Source: Pseudomonadota bacterium
GTDB taxonomy: Bacteria; Chloroflexota; UBA6077; JAJPHF01
DNA: 64,000 bases
Direction of reading: 5' to 3'
NCBI GenBank assembly: GCA_021325365.1
Contig: JAJPHF010000033.1
Location: forward strand, 13,512 to 77,511
Shown: positions 1 through 6,713 of the stretch, one piece after another
Position numbering within the stretch: the stretch's first letter is position 1
How the letters are laid out: each line of letters opens with the position of its first letter
The notes under the pieces: generated by a model
The model's database searches: none
What the model saw: the letters and a program-made list of their open reading frames with translations, nothing else
What the model was told of the DNA's origin: nothing
Program-made: the position numbers and the translations under genes

Positions 1-1629
1 GGCCTCGCCCGCCATGCCCACCTCCAGCCCCACCGCGCTCGTGTAGCGCGCCACGGCCGGCGCCAGGCAGACGACGTACTGGCCCCTGAGGTCATCTTTC
101 GAATGGATCGGTTCCCAGTGGGGCTCGTCGCCCAGCGCCCAGCCCCAGGCGACCGGCTCCCCGCTCGCGGGCGTCGCGTCGAGCGCGCCCTCTAGCGTCC
201 ACCGCGAGACGGTCACCGCTTCGCGGCACCCTGGCTGAGGTGTAGAGTCGTGCGCCGTCGCGACGATGACGCGCACATCGCTCACGCTCTCCTCCCGGAT
301 GAGGTCCGAGACGCGACTTGGCTGCCGCTCGATCGCGTTCAGGCGGATGCGTTGCAATACCTCGCGCCGCCGCCCGTCCCAACCATCGCGTAGCGCAACG
401 GCATCTACAGCCTCATGTACCTGCTCGACCCAGCGCGCGGTGATCGTGGGCGTGAGCAGAGACTCTGTACCCGCCGCCAGGATCTTGCGAGTGGCCGCCA
501 GGGCAGGATCGGGCGCGGTGAGCGTGCCGTAGGGCAGCCAGGCCCGCTCCACCGCTGGCAGCTCGTACACATGCACGGTGCCCTGCTCGCCTGGATAGCG
601 CGCGCAGCGTCCTGCCCGCTGTACCAGCGCGTTCATGGGACACAGCTCGGTGTGCAGGTCGTCACAAGAGATGTCGATCCCCGCCTCAATCACCTGCGTC
701 GCCACGAGTACCGCTCGGCCAGACGCTGTCTTACCCAGTAGCGCGGCAAGCTGCCGCTCCTTGTCGGCTCGGTCGGGCCTGAAGAAGCGCGAGTGCAGGA
801 GCAGGCACGGCACGTCCGTCGGCAGCGCTGCCCGCAGCGCCGTATACAGCGCCTGGGCACGCGGCACCGTGTTGCAGATGACGATGGTTCGTCCGCTCGA
901 CGCGGCAAGCACTGCCTCGGCCGTCAGCGGCGCGTCCAGGTAGTCCAGGCCGCGAGTCACCGCGGTCACGGTCGGGAGCTGCGCGAGGGCTCTCTCGTCT
1001 GGGCTGGCGTCCGCGCAGCCGAGCGCGTCGGTCAGCGTGCGGCGCAGCGGCGGTGTGGCGGTGGCGGTCATCCACACACACTGAGTCAAGTCGCGGAAGA
1101 GGTTCAGCCCGGCCGCGCCCGTCAGGAACGCGAGGCCCGGGGCCATGAGATGAAACTCGTCGAACACGAGCAGCGCGCCCACCACTGCGGCCGAGTTCAG
1201 GTTGTGCTGGCTGGCCGAGAGCCCGTAGGGGCCGCCGAGTAGCCCACTCAACACCTGATCGTACGTCGTGATGATTATCCGCCCCCGTGTGAAGAACTCA
1301 TCGTCTGGCTGCTCGCCGGTTTGCATCGTCACGACACCATCGGGATCTGCGCCGGCACGGCCGACCAGCTCCCGCGCCTCTCGGCAGATGCTCTGCGCCA
1401 GGGTCCGCAGCGGCAGCGCATAGATCAGCCGGTGGGGGCGTGGGCGCCAACGCTCGTATAGGAACGGCGTCAGCACCGTCAGTGTCTTGCCCGCTCCCGT
1501 CGGCGCGCCCAGCATCACGTTCTCGCCCCCGGCCAGTCGCCGTGCTACGTCTACCTGGTACTGGTGCGGCTGGAAGCCGTTCACGTCTCTGAAGAACAGG
1601 CGATAGGTCTCGTCACTCCAATCGGCCAT
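1..1629 (-). CDS. cas3: CRISPR-associated helicase Cas3 (partial, runs off left edge)
   Basis: Reading the minus strand from ATG at 1629 gives 543 open codons to the window edge. The product is a superfamily 2 helicase of the Cas3 type. Walker A GAPTGAGKT lies at residues 41-49, the Walker B variant DEFH at 157-160, a TATATPP motif III near 188, and QRAGRCAR (motif VI) at 337-344. Cas3 unwinds and helps degrade Cascade-bound DNA in type I systems. No HD nuclease domain precedes the helicase, because the helicase starts within about 20 residues of the N-terminus. An HD domain could be fused beyond the edge or encoded separately. An RBS-like GGCGGAGG lies upstream of the ATG. A copy of the locus-specific bipartite element (1673-1699) sits 43 nt upstream, so this is probably its own transcription unit. 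A type I effector may lie to the left. Confidence 0.9.
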   Translation of the reverse strand, partial: MADWSDETYRLFFRDVNGFQPHQYQVDVARRLAGGENVMLGAPTGAGKTLTVLTPFLYERWRPRPHRLIYALPLRTLAQSICREARELVGRAGADPDGVVTMQTGEQPDDEFFTRGRIIITTYDQVLSGLLGGPYGLSASQHNLNSAAVVGALLVFDEFHLMAPGLAFLTGAAGLNLFRDLTQCVWMTATATPPLRRTLTDALGCADASPDERALAQLPTVTAVTRGLDYLDAPLTAEAVLAASSGRTIVICNTVPRAQALYTALRAALPTDVPCLLLHSRFFRPDRADKERQLAALLGKTASGRAVLVATQVIEAGIDISCDDLHTELCPMNALVQRAGRCARYPGEQGTVHVYELPAVERAWLPYGTLTAPDPALAATRKILAAGTESLLTPTITARWVEQVHEAVDAVALRDGWDGRRREVLQRIRLNAIERQPSRVSDLIREESVSDVRVIVATAHDSTPQPGCREAVTVSRWTLEGALDATPASGEPVAWGWALGDEPHWEPIHSKDDLRGQYVVCLAPAVARYTSAVGLEVGMAGEA

Positions 1630-1672
1630 TATACTGACCTCCGCCGGCGTCGCCGGGCAGTTCCATATCGTG

Positions 1673-1699
1673 TTCCGCTACCGGGCTAGGAGTTCGACA
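1673..1699 (-). promoter_or_regulatory. Bipartite CRISPR-locus element, copy C (upstream of cas3)
   Basis: On the minus strand this reads TGTCGAACTC, 5 nt, then CCGGTAGCGGAA. It matches the two other copies (3913-3939 and 15111-15137) with identical spacing: 9 of 10 in box 1 and 9 of 12 in box 2. It ends 43 nt before the cas3 start. The GAACT core resembles an extracytoplasmic-function sigma -35, but no clear -10 is seen. A promoter or operator role is inference. Confidence 0.5.
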
Positions 1700-1751
1700 G
1701 CTCGCCGCGGATGAGCGCGCGCGGACACCACGAACTGTGGCGACTAGGGCG

Positions 1752-1783
1752 GGGCCGGGTCAGACTGTCACCTGACCCGGCCC
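1752..1783 (-). terminator. Perfect 12-bp hairpin after the 52-aa gene
   Basis: GGGCCGGGTCAG pairs perfectly with CTGACCCGGCCC around an 8-nt loop. It lies 18 nt downstream of the stop codon of the 52-aa minus-strand gene and upstream of the cas3 unit. No U-tract follows, so it is a terminator-like structure rather than a canonical intrinsic terminator. Confidence 0.5.
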
Positions 1784-1800
1784 GCCAGAGTACTGCCGGA

Positions 1801-1959
1801 CTACGCCTGCCAGCGATGAACGAAGATCGCGTGCTGCCGGCGGGCCGCACAGATGGCTGTGGCAAGCCGCTTCGTGTTCGCCGACAGCTTCGCGTAGTAG
1901 CTCGCGCACGCATCGCAGTACAGGTCCACGGTGCTCGGGGGCATAGGTTGGCGGCGCAT
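1801..1959 (-). CDS. 52-aa CX2C...HX4H mini-protein (putative zinc-binding, novel family)
   Basis: ATG at 1959 is preceded by AGGAGG with 8-nt spacing, one of the best RBSs in the window. The product has 52 residues. C15 and C18 form a CxxC, followed after 24 residues by H43 and H48 and then W50-Q51. It aligns without a single gap to the 67-aa protein encoded at 3662-3865: 15 of 37 positions from the first Cys to the Gln are identical by hand count, including all four potential zinc ligands, an AN pair, an RLA triplet, ARR, HA and WQ. Both genes flank cas1 on the same strand. I recognise no named family. A zinc-finger adaptor or regulator of the CRISPR locus is a guess; that the two genes are homologous is directly visible. 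Confidence 0.75.
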   Translation of the reverse strand: MRRQPMPPSTVDLYCDACASYYAKLSANTKRLATAICAARRQHAIFVHRWQA

Positions 1960-2526
1960 GGGTTACCCCTCCTACGGGTTCTAGCCCACCGCCCGTTCCG
2001 GAGCGCCTTGCGTAGCGCCGGGGGTTCGCGTACCCTGTTGATAGGCGCACGAAACCCCAGACGCTGCGGGCAACTCCTCAGCGCGGCGGTAGTGCGGCTG
2101 ATCGCAGGACCGTGGGGTTGCCCGGCCAGGTACTCCCCGCGGTTCTTGCTTGTTGGGATGCGACAGACTCAGTGAAGCTAGTTCGAGCAGGGACTGATTG
2201 GCTATTCGGCCACCTCCTGGGATGGAGAGTAGAACACCGTGAGTCTAGAATAATCCTGTCGGGGCAAGGCGTCAATAGGACGAGCTGGCAACTTGCTCCA
2301 GATGGGGATGAATTGCCAGCTCGATAGAACTGCCAACCGGTGAGTTTGATGCCGGCTCTGTAGCTCGTCCGGGCGACCACGCGGACCCTTACCTTGTTCA
2401 CACGATCCGTTGAGGATACTGAAACCATCGCGAGCAGAGTTGGCAGCGGCTTCCGTGGCTAACTTCAACCCTACGATCCGATCAGGGGATGCTAGGGCTA
2501 GTGCGCTGGACTGAGTCGCCACTGGC
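1960..2526. other. Gene-free stretch between cas1 and the 52-aa gene
   Basis: 567 bp without a convincing gene. Frames here have poor coding character and no cas2 could be found on either strand. GC content is visibly lower than in the neighbours. The only clear structure is the inverted repeat at 2281-2323. No repeat-spacer periodicity is seen, so this is not a CRISPR array, though it sits where cas2 or an array might once have been. Confidence 0.6.
2281..2323. repeat. 11-bp inverted repeat
   Basis: CGAGCTGGCAA at 2281-2291 is perfectly complementary to TTGCCAGCTCG at 2313-2323, with a 21-nt spacer. It lies about 200 bp past the end of cas1. It may be a terminator of the cas1 transcript, a regulatory site, or a remnant of mobile DNA. 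Confidence 0.5.
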
Positions 2527-3672
2527 TTACCAGCGCCCGAGCCAGGGGACATACGGTGGGCCGTCGCCCCGAACGTAGGTGGCGAGGTGGCGGGCCTGGC
2601 TCTGCACGATGCTGCGCAGGCGCAGGCGGCGGCCCGCGTACGGCTCGTCGCTCTCCAGCCGCTCGTTCACCCGCCGCGCCACCAGCGTGCGCGTGGCGTC
2701 GTCCAGGCGGCCCGCCGCGTCCTGCGCCACCGGCACGCGCTGGTTGAGCAGCGCGAACACGCAGCGGTCTACTACCATCTGCCGGAACTCCTCGATTAGG
2801 TCGAGCACCAGGCTGGGCTTGCCCGGCCGGTCCTCGTGCAGGTAGCCGGCGTAGGGGTCCAGCCCCGCGAGCAGCACCGCGCGCTCGACCTGCGCGTATA
2901 GGATGCCGTAGCCGTAGTTCAGGAGCTGGTTCACCAGGTCGGTGGCACCGCGCGTGTCGCGCCGCGGCCACTCGATGTCGGGCCGCACGAGCGCCCGCGC
3001 CGCCTCCCAGTAGTGCTTCGCGCCCTGCGCCTCCAGGTTCATCAGCTCGACGCGCACGGCGTCGACGGCGTCGCCCGCCAGCTCGTCCACCCGCCGCGCC
3101 AGATGCTCGCAGCGGAACGCGGCCTCGCGCGCCAGCTCGTACGTGGCGAGGTCGACCTGCTGCCGGTACTTCGCCATGTACTTGAGCAGCGCCGCCTGGT
3201 TGCGGAGCTTGCCGCCCGCGAATGCCTTCGCCAGGTGCACGCCCCGCGCGTCGAGGTAGGCCAGCAATTGGTGGCGGCGGGTCTGCACGGTGCCGGTCAG
3301 CTCGGGCGCGACGAGCTTGGCGTACGGCTTGCCGCTGCGCGAGACGAGGCTGATCGGCACGCCGCGCTCGGCGCACTCGCGGATCGCGTCGGCGCTCAGC
3401 GCCACGCCGCCCGCCAGCACGAGCACGTGCTCCAGGCCCAGCAGCGGGCGCTCGAGCACCGGCTCGCCCTTCACCAGGATGCGCAGCCGCTCGCCGTGCT
3501 TGCCGACGAAGCTGCCGTACTCGTCCACCAGCAGGCAGCCGTCGGGCAGCGTGCCGGCCTCCTCGATGGTCGCCATGCGGGCACGCTGTCGGGGCGGCTC
3601 CGCCCGCTCGGCCGGCTCGGCGTCGGCCTCGGCCGGCTCGGCGGCGGGCTCGGGGCCCGGCTCAGCGCGCAT
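2527..3672 (-). CDS. cas1: CRISPR integrase Cas1
   Basis: Cas1 integrates spacers, normally as a complex with Cas2. The start chosen is ATG 3672 (MRAEPGPEP), which overlaps the stop of the 67-aa gene by 11 nt and so suggests translational coupling. This gives 381 aa. The first 37 residues are a Glu/Pro/Ala-rich tail before the usual N-terminal beta domain (DEYGSFVGKHGERLRIL). The alpha-helical catalytic domain keeps the metal-ligand regions: Glu in NLEAQGAKHYW, His in GYLHEDRPGK, and the acidic LDLIEEFR. ATG 3576 would remove the tail but has no RBS. No cas2 is adjacent, so the adaptation module is incomplete in this window. Confidence 0.93.
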   Translation of the reverse strand: MRAEPGPEPAAEPAEADAEPAERAEPPRQRARMATIEEAGTLPDGCLLVDEYGSFVGKHGERLRILVKGEPVLERPLLGLEHVLVLAGGVALSADAIRECAERGVPISLVSRSGKPYAKLVAPELTGTVQTRRHQLLAYLDARGVHLAKAFAGGKLRNQAALLKYMAKYRQQVDLATYELAREAAFRCEHLARRVDELAGDAVDAVRVELMNLEAQGAKHYWEAARALVRPDIEWPRRDTRGATDLVNQLLNYGYGILYAQVERAVLLAGLDPYAGYLHEDRPGKPSLVLDLIEEFRQMVVDRCVFALLNQRVPVAQDAAGRLDDATRTLVARRVNERLESDEPYAGRRLRLRSIVQSQARHLATYVRGDGPPYVPWLGRW

Positions 3673-3865
3673 CGGGCGTCGCCTCGGCCGCCGGTGCGGC
3701 GAACGCCGGCTGCCAGCCGTGCTGCAGCCGCGCGTGGTCGCGCCGGGCGCGCGATACCTCGGACGCCAGGCGCTGCACGTTGGCGTCGAACGCCTCGACC
3801 TCGACGCCGCACTCCTCACAGCGGAGCGCGAGCGTCATGCGCGGGAGCGGGGCGCGGGTAGCCAT
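3662..3865 (-). CDS. 67-aa CX2C...HX4H mini-protein (putative zinc-binding, novel family)
   Basis: ATG 3865 is preceded by GAGGAGG with 5-nt spacing. An in-frame ATG at 3913 has no RBS and lies inside the upstream element. The protein has C16/C19 (CEEC), H44/H49 and W51-Q52, matching the 52-aa protein at 1801-1959 with zero gaps: CX2C-X24-HX4H-X-W-Q. The segment between the ligand pairs is predicted helical (AFDANVQRLASEVSRARRD). A 15-residue Ala/Pro tail is unique to this copy. The stop overlaps the cas1 start by 11 nt, so it is co-translated with cas1. No known Cas family is recognised. A zinc-stabilised helical hairpin working with Cas1 is inference from position only. Confidence 0.75.
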   Translation of the reverse strand: MATRAPLPRMTLALRCEECGVEVEAFDANVQRLASEVSRARRDHARLQHGWQPAFAAPAAEATPDAR

Positions 3866-3912
3866 CTCGTCCTCCTCGCCGGCCGCGGCCTGCGGCGTGG
3901 CCTCGATGACCA

Positions 3913-3939
3913 TTCCGCGCCCGCAGGAAAAGTTCGACA
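3913..3939 (-). promoter_or_regulatory. Bipartite CRISPR-locus element, copy A (upstream of 67-aa/cas1)
   Basis: Minus strand: TGTCGAACTT, 5 nt, GCGGGCGCGGAA. Both boxes are identical to copy B at 15111-15137. It lies in the 80-bp gap between cas6 and the 67-aa gene, 47 nt before the latter's start. It suggests that the adaptation genes have a transcription start separate from the cmr operon. Confidence 0.55.
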
Positions 3940-3945
3940 GGCGGC

Positions 3946-4998
3946 TCACAGGGCGGCGAGGGCGATAGCGCCATTGCCCATGGCCGCGTCTTTGCCGACG
4001 TGGACGAGCGTGCCCCATACGAGCCAGGGCAGCAGCGGCGCCAGGTCGCCCTCTAGCACGACCTCGCCGACCAGCCCGCCCATCGGCAGCATGCGCCCAT
4101 GGCGACCGGACGCCCGGAAGAGGTCGCGCCAGGCGAGCCGGCGCTCGACGATGCGCACCGCCTCCGCTTGCCGCAGCAGCGCCGCCGGGTCGGCGCCCGT
4201 GGGGCCGGCGCCGTAGCGCGCGCCGAGCGCGTCCAGCCGCTCCAGCAGCCGCGCGAGGAGCGTCCGTAGCTGGAAACTGTCGGGCTTCACCAGCCGTCCG
4301 GCCTCGATGAGGCGCGTCGGGCTCCGCAGCGACAAGCGAAGTGCTGAGTGCTGAGTGCTGAGTGCTGAGTGGGGACTGGCCTGTAGGGGCGCCGCTTGCC
4401 GCGCCCCGCTCGCGGCTGACGGCTGACTGCTGACCGCTGATAACTGGGCCGCCAGCGCCGTGGCCTCGGCGGCCACTTGCGCGGCGTCGATCGGCAGCGC
4501 GGGGGTGCGCACCTGGCGGTCGGGCGCGCGGTAGATGCGCTCCTGGCGGCCGGCGAGCGGGTTCTCGGCCCATACCTCGGTCAGCCGGAAGCTGCCGCCG
4601 CGCCCCGCGCCCAGCCCGCGCTCCCCCATGGCCTGCACGCCGAGCAGCGCGTAGGGGAACGTGCCCAGCGCCCGCCCGAAGGTGGCGAGCCCGAACTCGA
4701 AGGTCTGGCCGGGCGCATAGGCCAGCGGCCCCTTGGGCGGCACGCGCAGGACGTATGGGCGCGGCACGTCCTGGCCGCGGAGATTGCCCGCCTCGACCGG
4801 CGCCAGTAGGAAGCACACGGGACAGCTCGCCGCCACGGCGGGCCGGCCGCAGTCCGTGCCGCCGGCGGCCAGGCAGAACTGCTGCCGCAGCGCCGCGAAT
4901 AACGCCCCGCGCAGCGCCGCGCCGGCGGCAGGCGGCAGCCGCAGCGGGCTCGTCACCTCCGCGCGGAAGCGCAGCAGGTGGACGGCGAGGTCAAACAT
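3946..4998 (-). CDS. cas6: CRISPR pre-crRNA endoribonuclease Cas6
   Basis: A RAMP-fold protein of the Cas6 type that cleaves pre-crRNA in the repeat. ATG 4998 has GGGAGGG just upstream and gives 350 aa. The N-terminus (MFDLAVHLLRFRAEVTSPLRLP) and the GAALRGALF segment are typical. A Cys-rich region (FCLAAGGTDCGRP, then CPVC) follows. The C-terminal RAMP half has LRSPTRLIEAGRLVKP, then a Gly-rich loop (MGGLVGEV) and GKDAAMGNG at the end, as in Cas6 C-terminal domains. Residues about 190-225 (SAVSSQPS, SPHSALSTQHSAL) are low-complexity and come from DNA heptamer repeats on the plus strand. They look like a dispersed repeat inserted in frame. The gene lies 31 nt downstream of csx15. Confidence 0.88.
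   Translation of the reverse strand: MFDLAVHLLRFRAEVTSPLRLPPAAGAALRGALFAALRQQFCLAAGGTDCGRPAVAASCPVCFLLAPVEAGNLRGQDVPRPYVLRVPPKGPLAYAPGQTFEFGLATFGRALGTFPYALLGVQAMGERGLGAGRGGSFRLTEVWAENPLAGRQERIYRAPDRQVRTPALPIDAAQVAAEATALAAQLSAVSSQPSAASGARQAAPLQASPHSALSTQHSALRLSLRSPTRLIEAGRLVKPDSFQLRTLLARLLERLDALGARYGAGPTGADPAALLRQAEAVRIVERRLAWRDLFRASGRHGRMLPMGGLVGEVVLEGDLAPLLPWLVWGTLVHVGKDAAMGNGAIALAAL
4341..4441. repeat. Heptamer-repeat insertion inside cas6
   Basis: Plus strand: four tandem GTGCTGA units at 4341-4370, a GC-rich spacer, then four NGCTGAN-type heptamers at 4414-4441. The block is a multiple of three and reads through as Ser/Ala/Gln-rich peptide in cas6. Related but decayed heptamers occur at 56751-56778. 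Confidence 0.7.
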
Positions 4999-5029
4999 AG
5001 CCGCTCCCTCCCGGTAACCTGGTCGCCGC

Positions 5030-5413
5030 TCAGCCTCGCCGTTGCCGAGCCCCGTCACGGATTGGCTGCAAGTCGAGCACCTCGGCCACCTCGTACCGTG
5101 GCGGGCTGGCCCGCTGCACCGGGCGCAGCCGCAGGTGCGCCGGGAAGTAGCCGCACCGCCCGTGCAGCTCCGCCAGGAGCGCGAGGGCCAGAAAATTCAG
5201 CGACGGCGGATTGACGAGCAGTGGCAGCGTCTGCCACTCCGCTGCCGACAGGCCGCAGGCGTCTGCCAGCGCCGCCGCCTGGGGCGCCAGCGGCTGCTGC
5301 ACGTCCACCTGGCTCGCCACCTCGACCACGCGCTCGACCGCCTCCCCGAGCAGCGCCGCGATCTCACTCTGCTGCCGCGCCGTCAGCGGGTGCGCGAAGT
5401 TCAGTACGATCAC
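5030..5413 (-). CDS. csx15: Csx15-like CRISPR accessory protein (candidate ring nuclease)
   Basis: A 127-aa protein starting at GTG 5413, whose codon overlaps the csx1 stop (GTGA). The N-terminus MIVLNFAHPLT, followed by EWQTLPLLVNPPSLNFLALALLAELHG and CGYFPAHLRLRP, resembles the family I know as Csx15, a short CARF-like accessory protein found in type III loci. Csx15 relatives are reported to degrade cyclic oligoadenylates and so terminate signalling. The position next to csx1 fits that role. Identification rests on remembered family features, not on a search. An unnamed CARF-like protein is the alternative. Confidence 0.62.
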   Translation of the reverse strand: MIVLNFAHPLTARQQSEIAALLGEAVERVVEVASQVDVQQPLAPQAAALADACGLSAAEWQTLPLLVNPPSLNFLALALLAELHGRCGYFPAHLRLRPVQRASPPRYEVAEVLDLQPIRDGARQRRG

Positions 5414-6657
5414 CGGCGCACGCCTCCCGCGCCTGACATGGGCGGCGTGATCAAGCTGGCAAGCTGTGCCGGGAGCTTCGCCACGTCGCCGAGAATGCTG
5501 CGCACCGGTCGGGGCGAGCGACGCATCCCGCAGTGCGCCACGTCATTGCGCAGATCGCCGATCTGGTTCCACAGTTGCGCCCAGGAGTCGTCGACCTGCA
5601 CGGCCCCGTGACCCGCTGCCGTCTCCCCTGCGGTTTGCTTCGTCCGCTTGGCCGCTGCCGCCTCACTGAGCAGCTTTTCTGCATGGTCGCGGTCGGCGAT
5701 CACATCCCAGCCGTGCTGAAGGATAAAGCTCGAGATGACGTACTCTCGCGCCAGCAAGATTGCCTCAACCGCGCGCCCCCGCTCCACGTACCAATCCAGC
5801 AGACGGCGCTGCACATCCAGATCGCGCCGGGCATCGGAGAGTGGATCGCTCAACGCCAGCGGCGCGTAGTCCGCGCGCACGCGGTCGAGCAGGACCGCGA
5901 ACGGCTTGGCCCAGCGCGTGGCCTCGCTGTCTGCCGTCTCCAACCGACGGGCGAGCGTCGCCGCGGCCTCCATCATGGCGTGGGGGCGGGCAAGCTGCAT
6001 GGCCTGAGAGACTTCGCCCAACGCCCCTGCGACGTTCTTCAATTGTCGGGGCAAGTCACTAGCAGAAGGCGTGGCCCGATGAGGGAGATTGTGGGCCGCC
6101 TCCAGCGCTTGGGTCAGCGGCTTCGCCTCCCCCGTGCGCAGGAACTGCTCGGTGGCGGTAGTCCAGCGCAGCAGGGTCAGAAAGGGCGACAGGTCAAACA
6201 CTGGCGTTCGCCCTTGCTCGTCCCGGCTCTCCCAGGCGCCGTACACGAGCTTGTCGATATGCACACCCCGCGCTACCTGGAGGTAGGCGGCCGCGATGAC
6301 CGCCAATACTGGCAGCGAGCGGTAACCGAACGTGACGTCTAGCAGCACCCCGTCGTCAGGCGACGACGGCAGCGCGCCTGTCAGCGCGTCGAACAGCTCC
6401 CAGATCTCTGCCTCGCTCTTGCCCTCGGGAATCTCCACTGCGCGCACTATATCGCTGAGCCCGCGCGCGGCCAGGTCCGCCTGCAGCCCAGCGAAGTGTT
6501 TTGCCCGCGCCGCGGCCGTCATCAACAGGCGCAGCTCGCGCGCCCCAAATAGCTCGCACACCGCGACCGGGAAATACGCCGTGCGGCACTCGCGTCCATC
6601 AAACACGTAGCAGGCTTCGCTATAGTCGCTTAGCCCGAGGAAGCTGACCGCCCGCAT
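5410..6657 (-). CDS. csx1: Csx1-type CARF-HEPN ribonuclease (TM1812-like)
   Basis: A cyclic-oligoadenylate-activated RNase, the collateral arm of type III immunity. ATG 6657 (MRAVSFLGL) is chosen because AGGAG precedes it by 8 nt. GTG 6717 overlaps the cmr6 stop but would add an Arg-rich 20-residue leader before the first CARF strand. The product is 415 aa. The CARF part has FLGLSDY at 6-12, the linker IPEGKSEAEIWELFD, and the ligand-loop motif DVTFGYRSLP at 107-116. YGAWE and FDLSPFLTLLRW follow, as in TM1812-like proteins. The C-terminal HEPN domain carries the catalytic Rx4H signature RNDVAH at about 370-375. Substrate and ring size cannot be read from the sequence. Confidence 0.88.
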   Translation of the reverse strand: MRAVSFLGLSDYSEACYVFDGRECRTAYFPVAVCELFGARELRLLMTAAARAKHFAGLQADLAARGLSDIVRAVEIPEGKSEAEIWELFDALTGALPSSPDDGVLLDVTFGYRSLPVLAVIAAAYLQVARGVHIDKLVYGAWESRDEQGRTPVFDLSPFLTLLRWTTATEQFLRTGEAKPLTQALEAAHNLPHRATPSASDLPRQLKNVAGALGEVSQAMQLARPHAMMEAAATLARRLETADSEATRWAKPFAVLLDRVRADYAPLALSDPLSDARRDLDVQRRLLDWYVERGRAVEAILLAREYVISSFILQHGWDVIADRDHAEKLLSEAAAAKRTKQTAGETAAGHGAVQVDDSWAQLWNQIGDLRNDVAHCGMRRSPRPVRSILGDVAKLPAQLASLITPPMSGAGGVRR

Positions 6658-6713
6658 TCTCCGCACTCCTGCCACTTCGCCTACCGCCGAGTCCCGGAGC
6701 CGCGCCGCTCGTT

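Noticed and set aside
1960..2526. Possible CRISPR array or cas2 between cas1 and the 52-aa gene
   Set aside because: No repeat unit occurs twice with spacer-sized gaps, and no frame on either strand resembles Cas2. A single GGATACTGAAAC string recalls CRISPR repeat ends but stands alone.
2498..4816. Long open frames overlapping cas1, cas6 and the mini-protein (for example 2498-3376 and 3662-4816 minus)
   Set aside because: Their translations are Arg/Ala/Pro-rich shadows typical of high-GC DNA. Only the last 67 codons of the 3662-4816 frame are real.
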